NCBI GenBank assembly: GCA_964385305.1
Contig: CAYLOP010000031.1
Location: forward strand, 1 to 25,390
Reading direction: 5' to 3'
Source: CAYLOP01 sp964385305
Lineage (GTDB): Bacteria; Chloroflexota; Anaerolineae; Anaerolineales; E44-bin32
Length of the DNA stretch: 25,390 bases
Under the pieces are notes generated by a model. That model saw only the letters and a program-made list of their open reading frames with translations. It had not been told where the DNA came from and did not search any database. Positions 1 through 6,668 of the stretch are shown here, one piece after another; the stretch's first letter is position 1, and every line of letters starts with the position of its first letter. The translations under genes were made by a program, and so were the position numbers.

Positions 1-27
1 CGTGATTACGAAGGGATCGGGTTGCAT
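1..27 (-). CDS. 5' end of a gene that continues beyond the window
   Basis: On the minus strand an ATG at 27-25 begins a reading frame giving MQPDPFVIT before the window ends. It is preceded at a spacing of about five bases by an AGAGGTG ribosome binding site, and about 33 bases further up by a well-spaced promoter (60-88). Nine residues are too few to identify a product. The gene would be divergent from the PTS operon that starts at 414, so a regulator or another carbohydrate gene is possible, but that is only a guess from position. Confidence 0.55.
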
Positions 28-59
28 GCTTCACCTCTTTGAATAGTTAAGCGGGTTGA

Positions 60-88
60 AATATAAAGCTATCTTAGGAATTAGTCAA
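60..88 (-). promoter_or_regulatory. Sigma-70-type promoter for the minus-strand gene starting at 27
   Basis: Reading the minus strand, a TTGACT -35 box (88-83) and a TATATT -10 box (65-60) are separated by exactly 17 bases. Transcription would start near position 53, giving a leader of about 26 nt that includes the AGAGGTG ribosome binding site. The -35 box lies at the edge of the transposase remnant, so an insertion may have supplied or disturbed part of this promoter. Confidence 0.6.
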
Positions 89-114
89 GGATGTGAGAAA
101 ATTTCCATACATAT

Positions 115-258
115 ACAAAGCGCTGAAATCGGTTGAGAGCGCTTGGAAGCGGTCACAGCCTGCATCTCGTCCAGTAGTTTGCCTCTTATGTGACGATCGG
201 CTTTTCGGTATCGTTTCTGCATCTTGCGAAAGTACTTGTCTCGCTCCCGAATGCTCAT
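115..258 (-). pseudogene. Remnant of a transposase/integrase N-terminus
   Basis: The minus strand encodes MSIRERDKYFRKMQKRYRKA followed by a segment containing LLDEMQAVT. This resembles, from memory, the N-terminal region of a family of integrase-core transposases (an E-R-x-x-Y-x-R-x-M-x-x-R-Y-R-K-A pattern, then LLDEMQAVTG with an HRKSL-like helix). After AVT the resemblance fades and the frame stops at 85, so only about 45 of several hundred residues remain. No DDE catalytic residues, terminal inverted repeats or target duplication are visible. It is best read as a decayed insertion fragment. The family assignment is from recall and moderately uncertain. Confidence 0.45.
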
Positions 259-413
259 TTTGTCGTTGTAAAGCATTGGTTCCCTCGGCAACATTTTAGA
301 TGAGTGAATACGTATAGTTGTATTTGAAGTGCTGGATGGTGTAAACTAGCATCAATCGAATTAGTTGGTTTGGACCACACCCCCAAGCTAATCAACAGCG
401 CAGAGGAAATCGG

Positions 414-710
414 ATGATACACATAGCAACAGCCTGTGGTGCAGGGATGGGAAGCAGCCTTGTGCTCCGCATGTACGCGGAAGATGTGCTCAAAGAATTG
501 GGCGTGGAGGCCAGCGTGGAAGCCATGGATGTCCCCCAGGTTAAAGGGGCGAAAGTAGACCTTGTGCTGACGTCCCCGGCCCTGGTTCCCAATGTCTCAG
601 GGGGGAAAGCGAAGGTGAAGCCCGTCTCGAACTACGTCGATAAAACGCTCATCAGGGCTGCCTTGATCGAATATTTTGAGGAAGAGGGCATTCCCTATAA
701 AAAAGATTGA
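414..710 (+). CDS. PTS EIIB component, ascorbate (UlaB/SgaB) type
   Basis: This 98-residue protein is the cytoplasmic EIIB unit of a phosphotransferase system, which carries phosphate on a cysteine from EIIA to the sugar bound by EIIC. The sequence opens with IATACGAGMGSS, the lactose/ascorbate-type EIIB phosphate-binding loop, and Cys8 is the expected phosphorylation site. Its length matches stand-alone EIIB proteins. An AGAGGAAA ribosome binding site lies seven to eight bases before the ATG. It is the first gene of an EIIB-EIIC-SIS-EIIA cluster on the same strand. The general role is secure; the substrate is inferred only from the EIIC family and need not be ascorbate itself. Confidence 0.88.
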   Translation: MIHIATACGAGMGSSLVLRMYAEDVLKELGVEASVEAMDVPQVKGAKVDLVLTSPALVPNVSGGKAKVKPVSNYVDKTLIRAALIEYFEEEGIPYKKD

Positions 711-736
711 TCCGCCGCCATGTATCAGCGGCGGAT
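710..736 (+). other. Intercistronic hairpin between EIIB and EIIC genes
   Basis: A perfect 9-bp stem (ATCCGCCGC at 710-718, GCGGCGGAT at 728-736) encloses a 9-base loop, beginning on the last base of the EIIB stop codon. On the plus strand no T-run follows, so it is more likely an mRNA-stabilising or differential-expression element than a full terminator. On the minus strand a T-rich run lies a few bases beyond the stem. Confidence 0.6.
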
Positions 737-828
737 TTCACTTGAAAGGGGGAAGGGTATGGATTGATCGGATATAAGCGTGTAACGTCGAATCATCTTT
801 TATTGTGGCATATTGAGGAGGAATACAC

Positions 829-2118
829 ATGCAAGTCCTTACTTCAATCGCGCAATGGATTGCCGACAACCTTTTCAGCCAACCTGCATTCCTGGTCGGC
901 TTGATCGCCCTTATCGGGCTTCTTGCACAAAGGGCATCTTTCAGTAAAACCATCTCGGGCACCCTGAAAACAGCCGTGGGTTTTCTAATCCTCACGGAAG
1001 GCTCGAATATGATTGTGGCCGCTTTGCTTAATTTAGTGCCCATGCTTGAGGGCGCGTTCGGCTTCAAGGCTGCCGGCCTTGGCGGTGCACGGCTGGATGA
1101 ATTCATCGCCAGCTACGGTGGTTATGCGGCATTAATTATGACCTTTGGCTTCCTTGTAAACGTTCTGCTCGCCAGGTTTACCCGGATGAAGTACATCTAT
1201 CTCACCGGGCACCTGATGTGGTGGATCTCCCTGGTTGTACTCTCAGCCATGGTAGAAATCACCCCTGGCGCGTCCAGGTTGGGGTACGTTCTGGTCGGAT
1301 CGATCATATGCGGCGTATATTGGACCATCCAGCCCGCGTATATCCAGCCTTTGATGCGTAAACTCACCGGACACGACAAGCTTGCCTATGGACACACATC
1401 ATCCTCGAACGCCTGGCTCGCCGGGAACCTTGGCAAGTTTGTCGGGAGCCCGGAGCAGAGCACCGAAGATGTGGAGCTACCTGACTCGCTCACCTTCTTC
1501 CGGGACATTACAGCAGGCACGGCATTGGTTATCGCCGCGATGCTGGTGCTCGCCACGCTCATCGCAGGATTCCGCGGCGCGGAGGGGCAGGGGTTGAACG
1601 GGATCGTTCCGGCAATCATGCTCGGCTTGCGCTTCTCCATGGGCATCACCGTGTTGCTCTTCGGCGTGCGCATGCTTATCGCTGAGATCGTGCCGGCCTT
1701 CCGGGGTATCGCGATGAAAATCGTGCCCGACTCCAGGCCCGCCCTGGACTGCCCGATCGTCTTCGACTATGCGCCAACCGCTGTCATCATCGGCTTCCTG
1801 TCAGCGACGGTGATGTTCTTCATCGTCATGATCATCTTTGGCGTAACGGGACTTGCCGTAATAGTGCCTCCCTTCCTGATGTTATTCTTCCCAGGAGGCG
1901 CAGGCGGTGTCTTCGGTAACCGGACCGGCGGCGTTAAGGGAGCGATCCTGGGCGGCGCAATTCTGGGGTTGATCCTGGCTGTTGGACAGGCCATCTTCAC
2001 GCCCATGATGGCACACACTGCTCCAGAGTTGGCCCAGTTGGCGGACCCAGACTGGTACATCGTCTTCCTCATCGGCCGAATCATCCTGATACCGATTATG
2101 CCGTTATTTGGCGGCTGA
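829..2118 (+). CDS. PTS EIIC component, ascorbate (UlaA/SgaT) type
   Basis: This 429-residue, strongly hydrophobic protein is the membrane permease of the PTS cluster and would translocate and present the sugar for phosphorylation by the neighbouring EIIB. It matches the UlaA/SgaT family throughout, including the N-terminal GLIALIGLLAQ and KTISGTLKTAVGFLIL segments, a central HTSSSNAWLAGNLGKFVG loop, an RMLIAEIVPAFRGIA segment and the glycine-rich GGAGGVFGNRTGGVKGA region near residue 360. It is slightly shorter than the E. coli protein (about 465). There is a strong GAGGAGG site before the ATG. It stands alone rather than fused to EIIB. The family is confident; the substrate (ascorbate or another sugar acid or polyol) is not determinable here. 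Confidence 0.9.
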   Translation: MQVLTSIAQWIADNLFSQPAFLVGLIALIGLLAQRASFSKTISGTLKTAVGFLILTEGSNMIVAALLNLVPMLEGAFGFKAAGLGGARLDEFIASYGGYAALIMTFGFLVNVLLARFTRMKYIYLTGHLMWWISLVVLSAMVEITPGASRLGYVLVGSIICGVYWTIQPAYIQPLMRKLTGHDKLAYGHTSSSNAWLAGNLGKFVGSPEQSTEDVELPDSLTFFRDITAGTALVIAAMLVLATLIAGFRGAEGQGLNGIVPAIMLGLRFSMGITVLLFGVRMLIAEIVPAFRGIAMKIVPDSRPALDCPIVFDYAPTAVIIGFLSATVMFFIVMIIFGVTGLAVIVPPFLMLFFPGGAGGVFGNRTGGVKGAILGGAILGLILAVGQAIFTPMMAHTAPELAQLADPDWYIVFLIGRIILIPIMPLFGG

Positions 2119-2142
2119 AGCTCAAGTATCGCACTTGATGAA

Positions 2143-2170
2143 ATGCGCGCCCCTATTCCGGGGCGCGCAT
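2143..2170 (+). other. GC-rich hairpin between EIIC and SIS genes
   Basis: A perfect 11-bp stem (ATGCGCGCCCC at 2143-2153, GGGGCGCGCAT at 2160-2170) surrounds a 6-base loop, 25 bases after the EIIC stop. The bases following it are CT-rich, not a T-run. It could slow 3' exonucleases or act as a weak terminator, lowering downstream expression relative to EIIB and EIIC. It is the second such hairpin in this operon. Confidence 0.65.
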
Positions 2171-2275
2171 CTCTCTCCCAGCCTGCGCGCTTCGGTAGAA
2201 TCACCAGCAGAATGGCCAACTTCGGGAGATACGCTCCTGAGGTAGCCATTCGCCAGCGCTGAAAGGAAAAATTCT

Positions 2276-3025
2276 ATGCTGACGGCCGCACGCAATTACT
2301 TCACGAAGGTGTGCGAAATCATCGAAAAGGTCAGCCAGACCCAACAGGAGTCCATCGACACAGCGTCCCAATGGATCGCGGAATCGATAGGAAATGGAGG
2401 CGTCTTACATGTTTATGGCTCTGGACATAGCCATGTTGTGGGGGAGGACCTTTTCTACAGGGCTGGAGGCCTGGCGCCCGTCAACGCAATCCTGGACTTC
2501 AACTTCACCCAGATAGGGGGCGGGCTTCCCACGCGCAGCACAAAGTTCGAGCGCCTGGAGGGGTACGCCAAAATCCTCCTAGAGAACTATGACCTTCGAG
2601 AAGGGGAAGTATTGGTTATCGTTTCCCAATCCGGAATTAACTCGGCTGTTGTTGAAGCCGCTTTGGAGGCGAAGGCGAGAGGTTTATACGTCGTCGCGCT
2701 GACCTCCCTCGAGCAATCCATCCATGCCGCGCCAAGGCATTCCAGTGGTAAGCGTCTATTCGAGATCGCTGATCTGACCATAGATAATTGCATCCCTCCC
2801 GGTGACGCGGTGATCGAGATTGCGGAGGGGATACCCAAGGCGGCGCCTGTTTCCACCGTGGTTCACTGTTCAATTATGCAGGCGATCGTGGCAGAGGTGG
2901 CCACGCGGCTGTATGACCAGGGCATCGACCCCCCGCTTTGGATAAGTGCGAATGTTCCGGGAGGGGATGAGCGAACCGCCGAACTGATGGAACAGTTTGG
3001 TGGGGCACGGCTTCGCACTCATTAG
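2276..3025 (+). CDS. SIS-domain sugar-phosphate binding protein (UPF0309-like)
   Basis: This 249-residue protein belongs to the SIS fold, which binds phosphosugars for isomerisation or related chemistry. Recognisable parts are a first phosphosugar loop with VYGSGHSHVVGEDLFYRAGG (about residues 43-62), the second SIS strand-loop VIVSQSGINSAVVEAAL (about 117-133), then VVALTSLEQS and the HSSGKRLFEIADLTIDN-PPGDAVIE block typical of the UPF0309 group. An AAAGGA ribosome binding site precedes the ATG. It sits between PTS EIIC and EIIA genes with only nine bases to the latter, so it is probably the first cytosolic step acting on the phosphorylated transport product. The exact reaction is unknown; an isomerase is most likely. 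Confidence 0.8.
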   Translation: MLTAARNYFTKVCEIIEKVSQTQQESIDTASQWIAESIGNGGVLHVYGSGHSHVVGEDLFYRAGGLAPVNAILDFNFTQIGGGLPTRSTKFERLEGYAKILLENYDLREGEVLVIVSQSGINSAVVEAALEAKARGLYVVALTSLEQSIHAAPRHSSGKRLFEIADLTIDNCIPPGDAVIEIAEGIPKAAPVSTVVHCSIMQAIVAEVATRLYDQGIDPPLWISANVPGGDERTAELMEQFGGARLRTH

Positions 3026-3034
3026 GATGAATAG

Positions 3035-3472
3035 ATGGGCATTGCTCAAGAACAAATCCTACTGAGGGTACACACTGCGGATTGGCAGGAAGCGGTTCGA
3101 AAAGCCGGAAGCTTGCTGGTTAAATGTGGTGGAGCTGAGGAGCGTTACATCGAGGCCATGATTCGGACCGTGCTGGAGTTAGGCCCCTATGTCGTGATCG
3201 CGCCTGGTATCGCCATCCCGCACGCACGGCCAGAATTTGGAGCTTTAAAAACGTGTTTCGCGGTTCTGGTACTGGAGCCGCCAGTCAACTTTGGTCATCA
3301 GGAAAACGATCCGGTTTCACTCGTTGTCGCCTTTTCCAGCCCCGGCGCGGATGCGCACATCAGCACCCTCACTTCCCTAGCGAGGCAATTTGGGCGAGAG
3401 GGATTCCTCCAGGACGTGAAGCAAGCGCGCACGAAAGAGGAGCTTGCTATGTTGCTCCATCCATCGACTTGA
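3035..3472 (+). CDS. PTS EIIA component, mannitol/fructose-ascorbate (UlaC) type
   Basis: This 145-residue EIIA_2-family protein accepts phosphate from HPr and passes it to the cysteine of the EIIB encoded at 414. The expected active-site motif is present as PGIAIPHARPE, with His63 as the phosphorylated residue. A second conserved segment, DPVSLVVAFSSPGADAHISTLTSLARQF, matches the usual C-terminal half with its DxxxH element. Length is normal. It begins nine bases after the SIS stop with an AGGATG site and is clearly co-transcribed. With this gene the cluster has a complete A, B and C set. No EI or HPr gene is in the window, so those must be encoded elsewhere. Confidence 0.88.
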   Translation: MGIAQEQILLRVHTADWQEAVRKAGSLLVKCGGAEERYIEAMIRTVLELGPYVVIAPGIAIPHARPEFGALKTCFAVLVLEPPVNFGHQENDPVSLVVAFSSPGADAHISTLTSLARQFGREGFLQDVKQARTKEELAMLLHPST

Positions 3473-3647
3473 TGAGGATCGCCCGATACGAAGGCGGGGA
3501 TCTTCTCTAAGTGGAACTCCTCATCGCGTTGAACGAGGGCCAAGGTTGCACGCCTGGGAGCCACATGCCCAATTTGGCCCTCTCACCGCGATATCCGATG
3601 GGCATGCGAGCACATGGGGATGCGGACTCGAAGGAGCGCCGCCTATC

Positions 3648-4358
3648 CTAGGTCAGGTTCTCGACTGCCCGATCAAGCGCTTCTCGAATCCGCCTGACCT
3701 TCTTCTCGTCAACCACACCTTCAGGATTCGCAGGCTCGCGCGCCCCTGATCCAACATGGATGTTAGTGATGTCGGTTTCTGAGACAAGCCTTTCGACATT
3801 TCCGGCATGGACACCGCCCGCCAGGAAGAGATCAATCTTTCCCTCGGCTTGTTGCGCGAAGGAACGGACGGCGGGCAAGTTCATCTCTACGTTCCCTCCG
3901 AGTCCGTCTCCCCCCGTCGTGCGTGCACTCCTCACCCCGAGGGTGACCAGATCCTCCATCGCCTGCACTGGATTGGTAGCCATCTCCCACACCAGATGAG
4001 AATGTAAGCATCCGTCGCCAGCTGCGTCCTGAAACCGTCGATAGGCTTCACGGTCGATATCACCCTTTTCGTCCAGGCATCCCAATAGAAAATGCTCCGC
4101 TCCCAGGCTGCGGGTGATACGGATATCACTGCACATGGTCTCGATATCGGCTTCGCTCATGGCAAAGCCCCTGGCATGTGGATGGATCATCACCATAACA
4201 GGTATCTCTAAGGTTCCACAGACGCACTCGATCATTCCTGCCGATTGTGTTACTCCACCCTTTGGGGAATCTGCTGTCAGGTCGAGTTGTGTCGCCCCCG
4301 CTGCCTCAGCGTGTACGGCATCTTCAAGCGTTTCCACGATGATCTCGAGCTTTGCCAT
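3648..4358 (-). CDS. Divergent CutC-family TIM-barrel protein
   Basis: The 236-residue product matches the CutC family along its length: LEIIVETLEDAVHAEAAGA at the start, then KGGVTQSAGMI, IPVMVMIHPHARGF, the LGAEHFLLGCLDEKGDID strand and an LAGGVHAGNVERL barrel strand near residue 179. The start at 4358 is chosen because an AAGGA site lies just upstream and the family begins there; an upstream ATG at 4424 would add 22 unrelated residues. Two signature places differ: the usual ELC after the second strand is DLT, and the usual HRAFD is SHLVWEM. CutC has been linked to copper tolerance, but that role is weakly established, and position opposite a sugar PTS operon suggests carbohydrate metabolism. 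Confidence 0.78.
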   Translation of the reverse strand: MAKLEIIVETLEDAVHAEAAGATQLDLTADSPKGGVTQSAGMIECVCGTLEIPVMVMIHPHARGFAMSEADIETMCSDIRITRSLGAEHFLLGCLDEKGDIDREAYRRFQDAAGDGCLHSHLVWEMATNPVQAMEDLVTLGVRSARTTGGDGLGGNVEMNLPAVRSFAQQAEGKIDLFLAGGVHAGNVERLVSETDITNIHVGSGAREPANPEGVVDEKKVRRIREALDRAVENLT

Positions 4359-4397
4359 TAGCACATCCTTATCCGCGATAACCATGCTAGCTTTAAA

Positions 4398-4426
4398 GCA
4401 TGAGGAGGGACGACGCCTTCTCATGC
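4398..4426 (-). promoter_or_regulatory. Hairpin upstream of the cutC-like gene
   Basis: An 11-bp inverted repeat (4398-4408 and 4416-4426, outer arms GCATGAG and CTCATGC) with a 7-base loop lies 40 bases upstream of the cutC-like start. It would fall in the 5' leader if transcription starts above 4426. One inner pair is G-T on the plus strand and a mismatch on the minus strand. Its role is unknown; leader structure or protein-binding operator are both possible. Confidence 0.35.
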
Positions 4427-4526
4427 AGGAATGGTTCTACTCATCCTTTTCCTAAATCTACATCAGGTTACGTTATTGGCACAACCTATGTCTCAATGTG
4501 GACTCCCTACTTGCTCCCTGTGAACA

Positions 4527-4838
4527 ATGGACACCATCCAAAGATTCCTGCAAAAGAAGATTTGCATGCGGCGGCATGACCGTTTTCAGTTTATCCTCGG
4601 AAAAAGGATGTTTGATCATAATTTTTGGTGCCCGGGGGAGGTTCGTCGGAACAGGACCTTTCCCTGGAGCGACATCGATCGGGTTTCAGATGGTGTAGTC
4701 GACACAGAGCGTTTCACCGGCGGCGCGCCTTTCCTGGCGCCGATTCTCTTTGCCGATATGGGGGCACTGGGTTTGATCGCGCTCCTGTACCCGGGAGATA
4801 CCAAAGAGCAGCGCAGCTTGGGTGGAGAGGTTGCGTAA
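4527..4838 (+). CDS. Doubtful open reading frame with one hydrophobic segment
   Basis: A 103-codon frame ends in a plausible membrane segment (APFLAPILFADMGALGLIALLY, about residues 67-88) after an N-terminus that looks random and basic. There is no ribosome binding site in front of the first ATG, and I do not recognise any family. It lies in a 670-base stretch between the cutC-like start (4358) and the tRNA (5029) that otherwise holds only a leader hairpin and the tRNA terminator. It could be the decayed tail of a membrane protein gene or simply chance. I list it only so that the stretch is described. Confidence 0.15.
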   Translation: MDTIQRFLQKKICMRRHDRFQFILGKRMFDHNFWCPGEVRRNRTFPWSDIDRVSDGVVDTERFTGGAPFLAPILFADMGALGLIALLYPGDTKEQRSLGGEVA

Positions 4839-4992
4839 GCATGAAATCACTGAGAGGGTTTCAATCCCCTGTATTCTTCATGCAATAGAAGATCGGGGAA
4901 ACCCGCTTCCACGAGTGTGCGTTTGAGTGGATATTGATTTTTAATCGAGAATCTTTTCAAAGATGCTGTGTGAGCAATGCGTCCATGATGCG

Positions 4993-5023
4993 AAGAAAAA
5001 CCACCGCATCTTGCCAGCGGTGG
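4993..5023 (-). terminator. Rho-independent terminator of the tRNA-Val gene
   Basis: On the minus strand a perfect 7-bp stem (CCACCGC and GCGGTGG, positions 5023-5017 and 5007-5001) with a 9-base loop is followed directly by TTTTTCTT. It begins five bases after the encoded CCA end of the tRNA and would terminate that transcript. Confidence 0.85.
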
Positions 5024-5028
5024 ATTCC

Positions 5029-5105
<77 letters not shown>

Positions 5106-5197
5106 GATTGCGCTATGAGTCTAATGGAATCGGAGCCTTTCTGCAAGGTCTTGCTGCTTAGAGCCCCTGGAATCTCGGCGGCTTACAAAAATACACG

Positions 5198-5851
5198 TCA
5201 GTTCAGACAGCTTCCCGCGACCGTAGCGGTCAGGCGATCGAGCGTCTCGACCGATACTCCTTTGCACTCCTCCTCAAGCAAAACGCGAATCTGGGCTACC
5301 TGTGCATCACTTGCTTCCCCCACCTCGGCGATCTGGATGCACAGTTGGCGCAGTGCTGACGTGTGTTCGGGCAATGAGGGGTCGTAGCGGGCGATGAAAT
5401 CCTCGATTGACATGTCGAAGTTGCCTTCTGCGATGCCGAGCCGTTCCTTCCAGAGCGCGGTCTCCACCTCTCCGCTGGCCACGCTGTCGGAAAGGTGCAC
5501 GCAGTTGACGCCGGCGTAGGGTCCGAAGCGCCACCGAATGGTCTTGGGGTCGGCCAGGTGCGAGATGGTTTTGCCAAGAAAAGCCCGCAAACGCTCGACG
5601 GCCTCATCGTCTTCGACCTCGACAAGCATGACATATACAGGGCAAGCTGTCACGTAACGTTCGAGCCATGGGTAGAAAGGGCGATCGGCGACATGCGCGT
5701 AATGCTCTGCTGAGAGTTCGGCATCCACGCTGCGTTCTTCAAAGGAGAGGATCTCCACATCCTCGTTCTCCATGAACTCCTTCATGATCGTAGCCCCGAC
5801 GTTCGTCCGCAGCATGGCGTCGGCTTTTAAAAAGGCAAGTAGTTGGGCCAC
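5198..5851 (-). CDS. Nucleoside diphosphate kinase-like protein with C-terminal extension
   Basis: Residues 1-140 of this 217-residue protein follow the nucleoside diphosphate kinase fold: KADA at the start (usual KPDA), SAEHYAHVADRPFYPWLERYVTACP for the helical hairpin, TIRWRF, and NCVHLSDSVASGEVETALW for the active-site block. The catalytic His is kept at 119 and Asn at 116. The usual GRN arginine is Val115 and the usual HGSDS is HLSDS. Residues 141-217 are an extra, mostly helical acidic region not found in standard enzymes (about 140-150 residues). It starts with GTG after a clear GAAGGAG site. It may still transfer phosphate, or may be a nucleotide-binding relative with another role; a second, standard ndk could lie elsewhere. 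Confidence 0.75.
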   Translation of the reverse strand: MAQLLAFLKADAMLRTNVGATIMKEFMENEDVEILSFEERSVDAELSAEHYAHVADRPFYPWLERYVTACPVYVMLVEVEDDEAVERLRAFLGKTISHLADPKTIRWRFGPYAGVNCVHLSDSVASGEVETALWKERLGIAEGNFDMSIEDFIARYDPSLPEHTSALRQLCIQIAEVGEASDAQVAQIRVLLEEECKGVSVETLDRLTATVAGSCLN

Positions 5852-5927
5852 AGTTGCTCCTTCAATCTTGTGTTCTTGTGGTGCATCGTCATGTCAGCCA
5901 ACGTCCCCGCGTCGGCATAACCGAGTC

Positions 5928-5936
5928 ATTCTAGCA
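5928..5936 (-). promoter_or_regulatory. Possible extended -10 promoter for the NDK-like gene
   Basis: On the minus strand TGCTAGAAT gives an extended -10 element about 77 bases above the GTG start. The matching -35 region is poor. The rest of the 346-base divergent gap (5852-6197) shows only this element, the plus-strand promoter at 6116-6144, and small inverted repeats. Confidence 0.4.
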
Positions 5937-6115
5937 TATAAACGGGCACGACTCGCTAACTGTATAGACGACGACTCCACCTATGCCAGATGACTCCCTT
6001 GTTCTATTCATGTGAGACGGATAAGATCCGTGGAGAATTGAAAGGTTTACTTAGAACAGGAAGCGTGTTCTTGGTTTGTTCAGACGAACGCTCCACGGAC
6101 AGTAAATTGACGGTG

Positions 6116-6144
6116 TTTGCTCCAATAAGGCCCGGTGCTATAAT
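6116..6144 (+). promoter_or_regulatory. Extended -10 promoter for the HAD/DUF389 pair
   Basis: A consensus TATAAT (6139-6144) is preceded by TGC, forming an extended -10, with a fair TTTGCT -35 box (6116-6121) 17 bases upstream. Transcription should begin near 6151, giving a leader of about 47 nt that contains a small CCTTCGGAAGG hairpin. The leader is too short for a riboswitch. Confidence 0.65.
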
Positions 6145-6197
6145 GCCTCCACAAGCCGGTGGCAAGCCGTTATCCTTCGGAAGGTGTGGGGTAGAGA

Positions 6198-6668
6198 ATG
6201 ATCGAACTCAACATCCCGGGGCGGGGGGTGATCCAGTTAGACCACCTGGTTTGCGATGTTAATGGGACGATTGCGGTGGATGGAAAGCTGATCGATGGTG
6301 TATCGAAAGCGTTGCTTGGGTTGCGAGATCGCCTGAATGTCCATATGATCACGGCTGATACACACGGAAGACAGGAAGCGATTGACCGACAGCTCGGATT
6401 CAAGGCGATGCGAATTCCCGCTGGCGACGAGGTGGAAGCCAAAGTGGCCTATGTGCGTGATTTGAACCCCCAACAGGTTGTGGCAATTGGGCAGGGCGCG
6501 AACGACGCCGATATGCTGCGAGCGGCGGCGATTGGCGTTTGCTTGCTCTCCCCCGAGGGCCTTGCGATCGAGACACTCATGGCAGCCGATCTGGTTGCCA
6601 AGGATATCCACAATGCCCTGGCGCTACTCGAACATCCCATGCGCCTGGTCGCTAGCTTACGCCGATGA
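6198..6668 (+). CDS. HAD-superfamily protein, soluble P-type ATPase-like (COG4087 type)
   Basis: This 156-residue protein is a single HAD catalytic core without a cap. Motif I is CDVNGTIAVDG (Asp20, with Asn22 where phosphatases have a second Asp), motif II lies in HMITADTHG, and motif IV is GQGANDADML. Having Asn or another residue at the second position resembles the phosphorylation domain of P-type ATPases, so the group is called soluble P-type ATPase. It probably forms an aspartyl-phosphate, but its substrate is unknown. A purine-rich stretch (GGGGTAGAG) precedes the ATG. Its stop overlaps the next start by four bases (ATGA), so it is translationally coupled to the DUF389 membrane protein. 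Confidence 0.75.
   Translation: MIELNIPGRGVIQLDHLVCDVNGTIAVDGKLIDGVSKALLGLRDRLNVHMITADTHGRQEAIDRQLGFKAMRIPAGDEVEAKVAYVRDLNPQQVVAIGQGANDADMLRAAAIGVCLLSPEGLAIETLMAADLVAKDIHNALALLEHPMRLVASLRR

Noticed and set aside
3473..3647. Terminator between the convergent EIIA and cutC-like genes
   Set aside because: The inverted repeat near 3476-3503 is imperfect and lacks a T-run in either direction.
4858..4869. GTTTCAATCCCC, like the end of many CRISPR repeats
   Set aside because: It occurs once, with no second copy at repeat-spacer spacing and no cas genes in the window.
6145..6197. Riboswitch in the leader of the HAD gene
   Set aside because: The predicted leader is only about 47 nt with one tiny hairpin.
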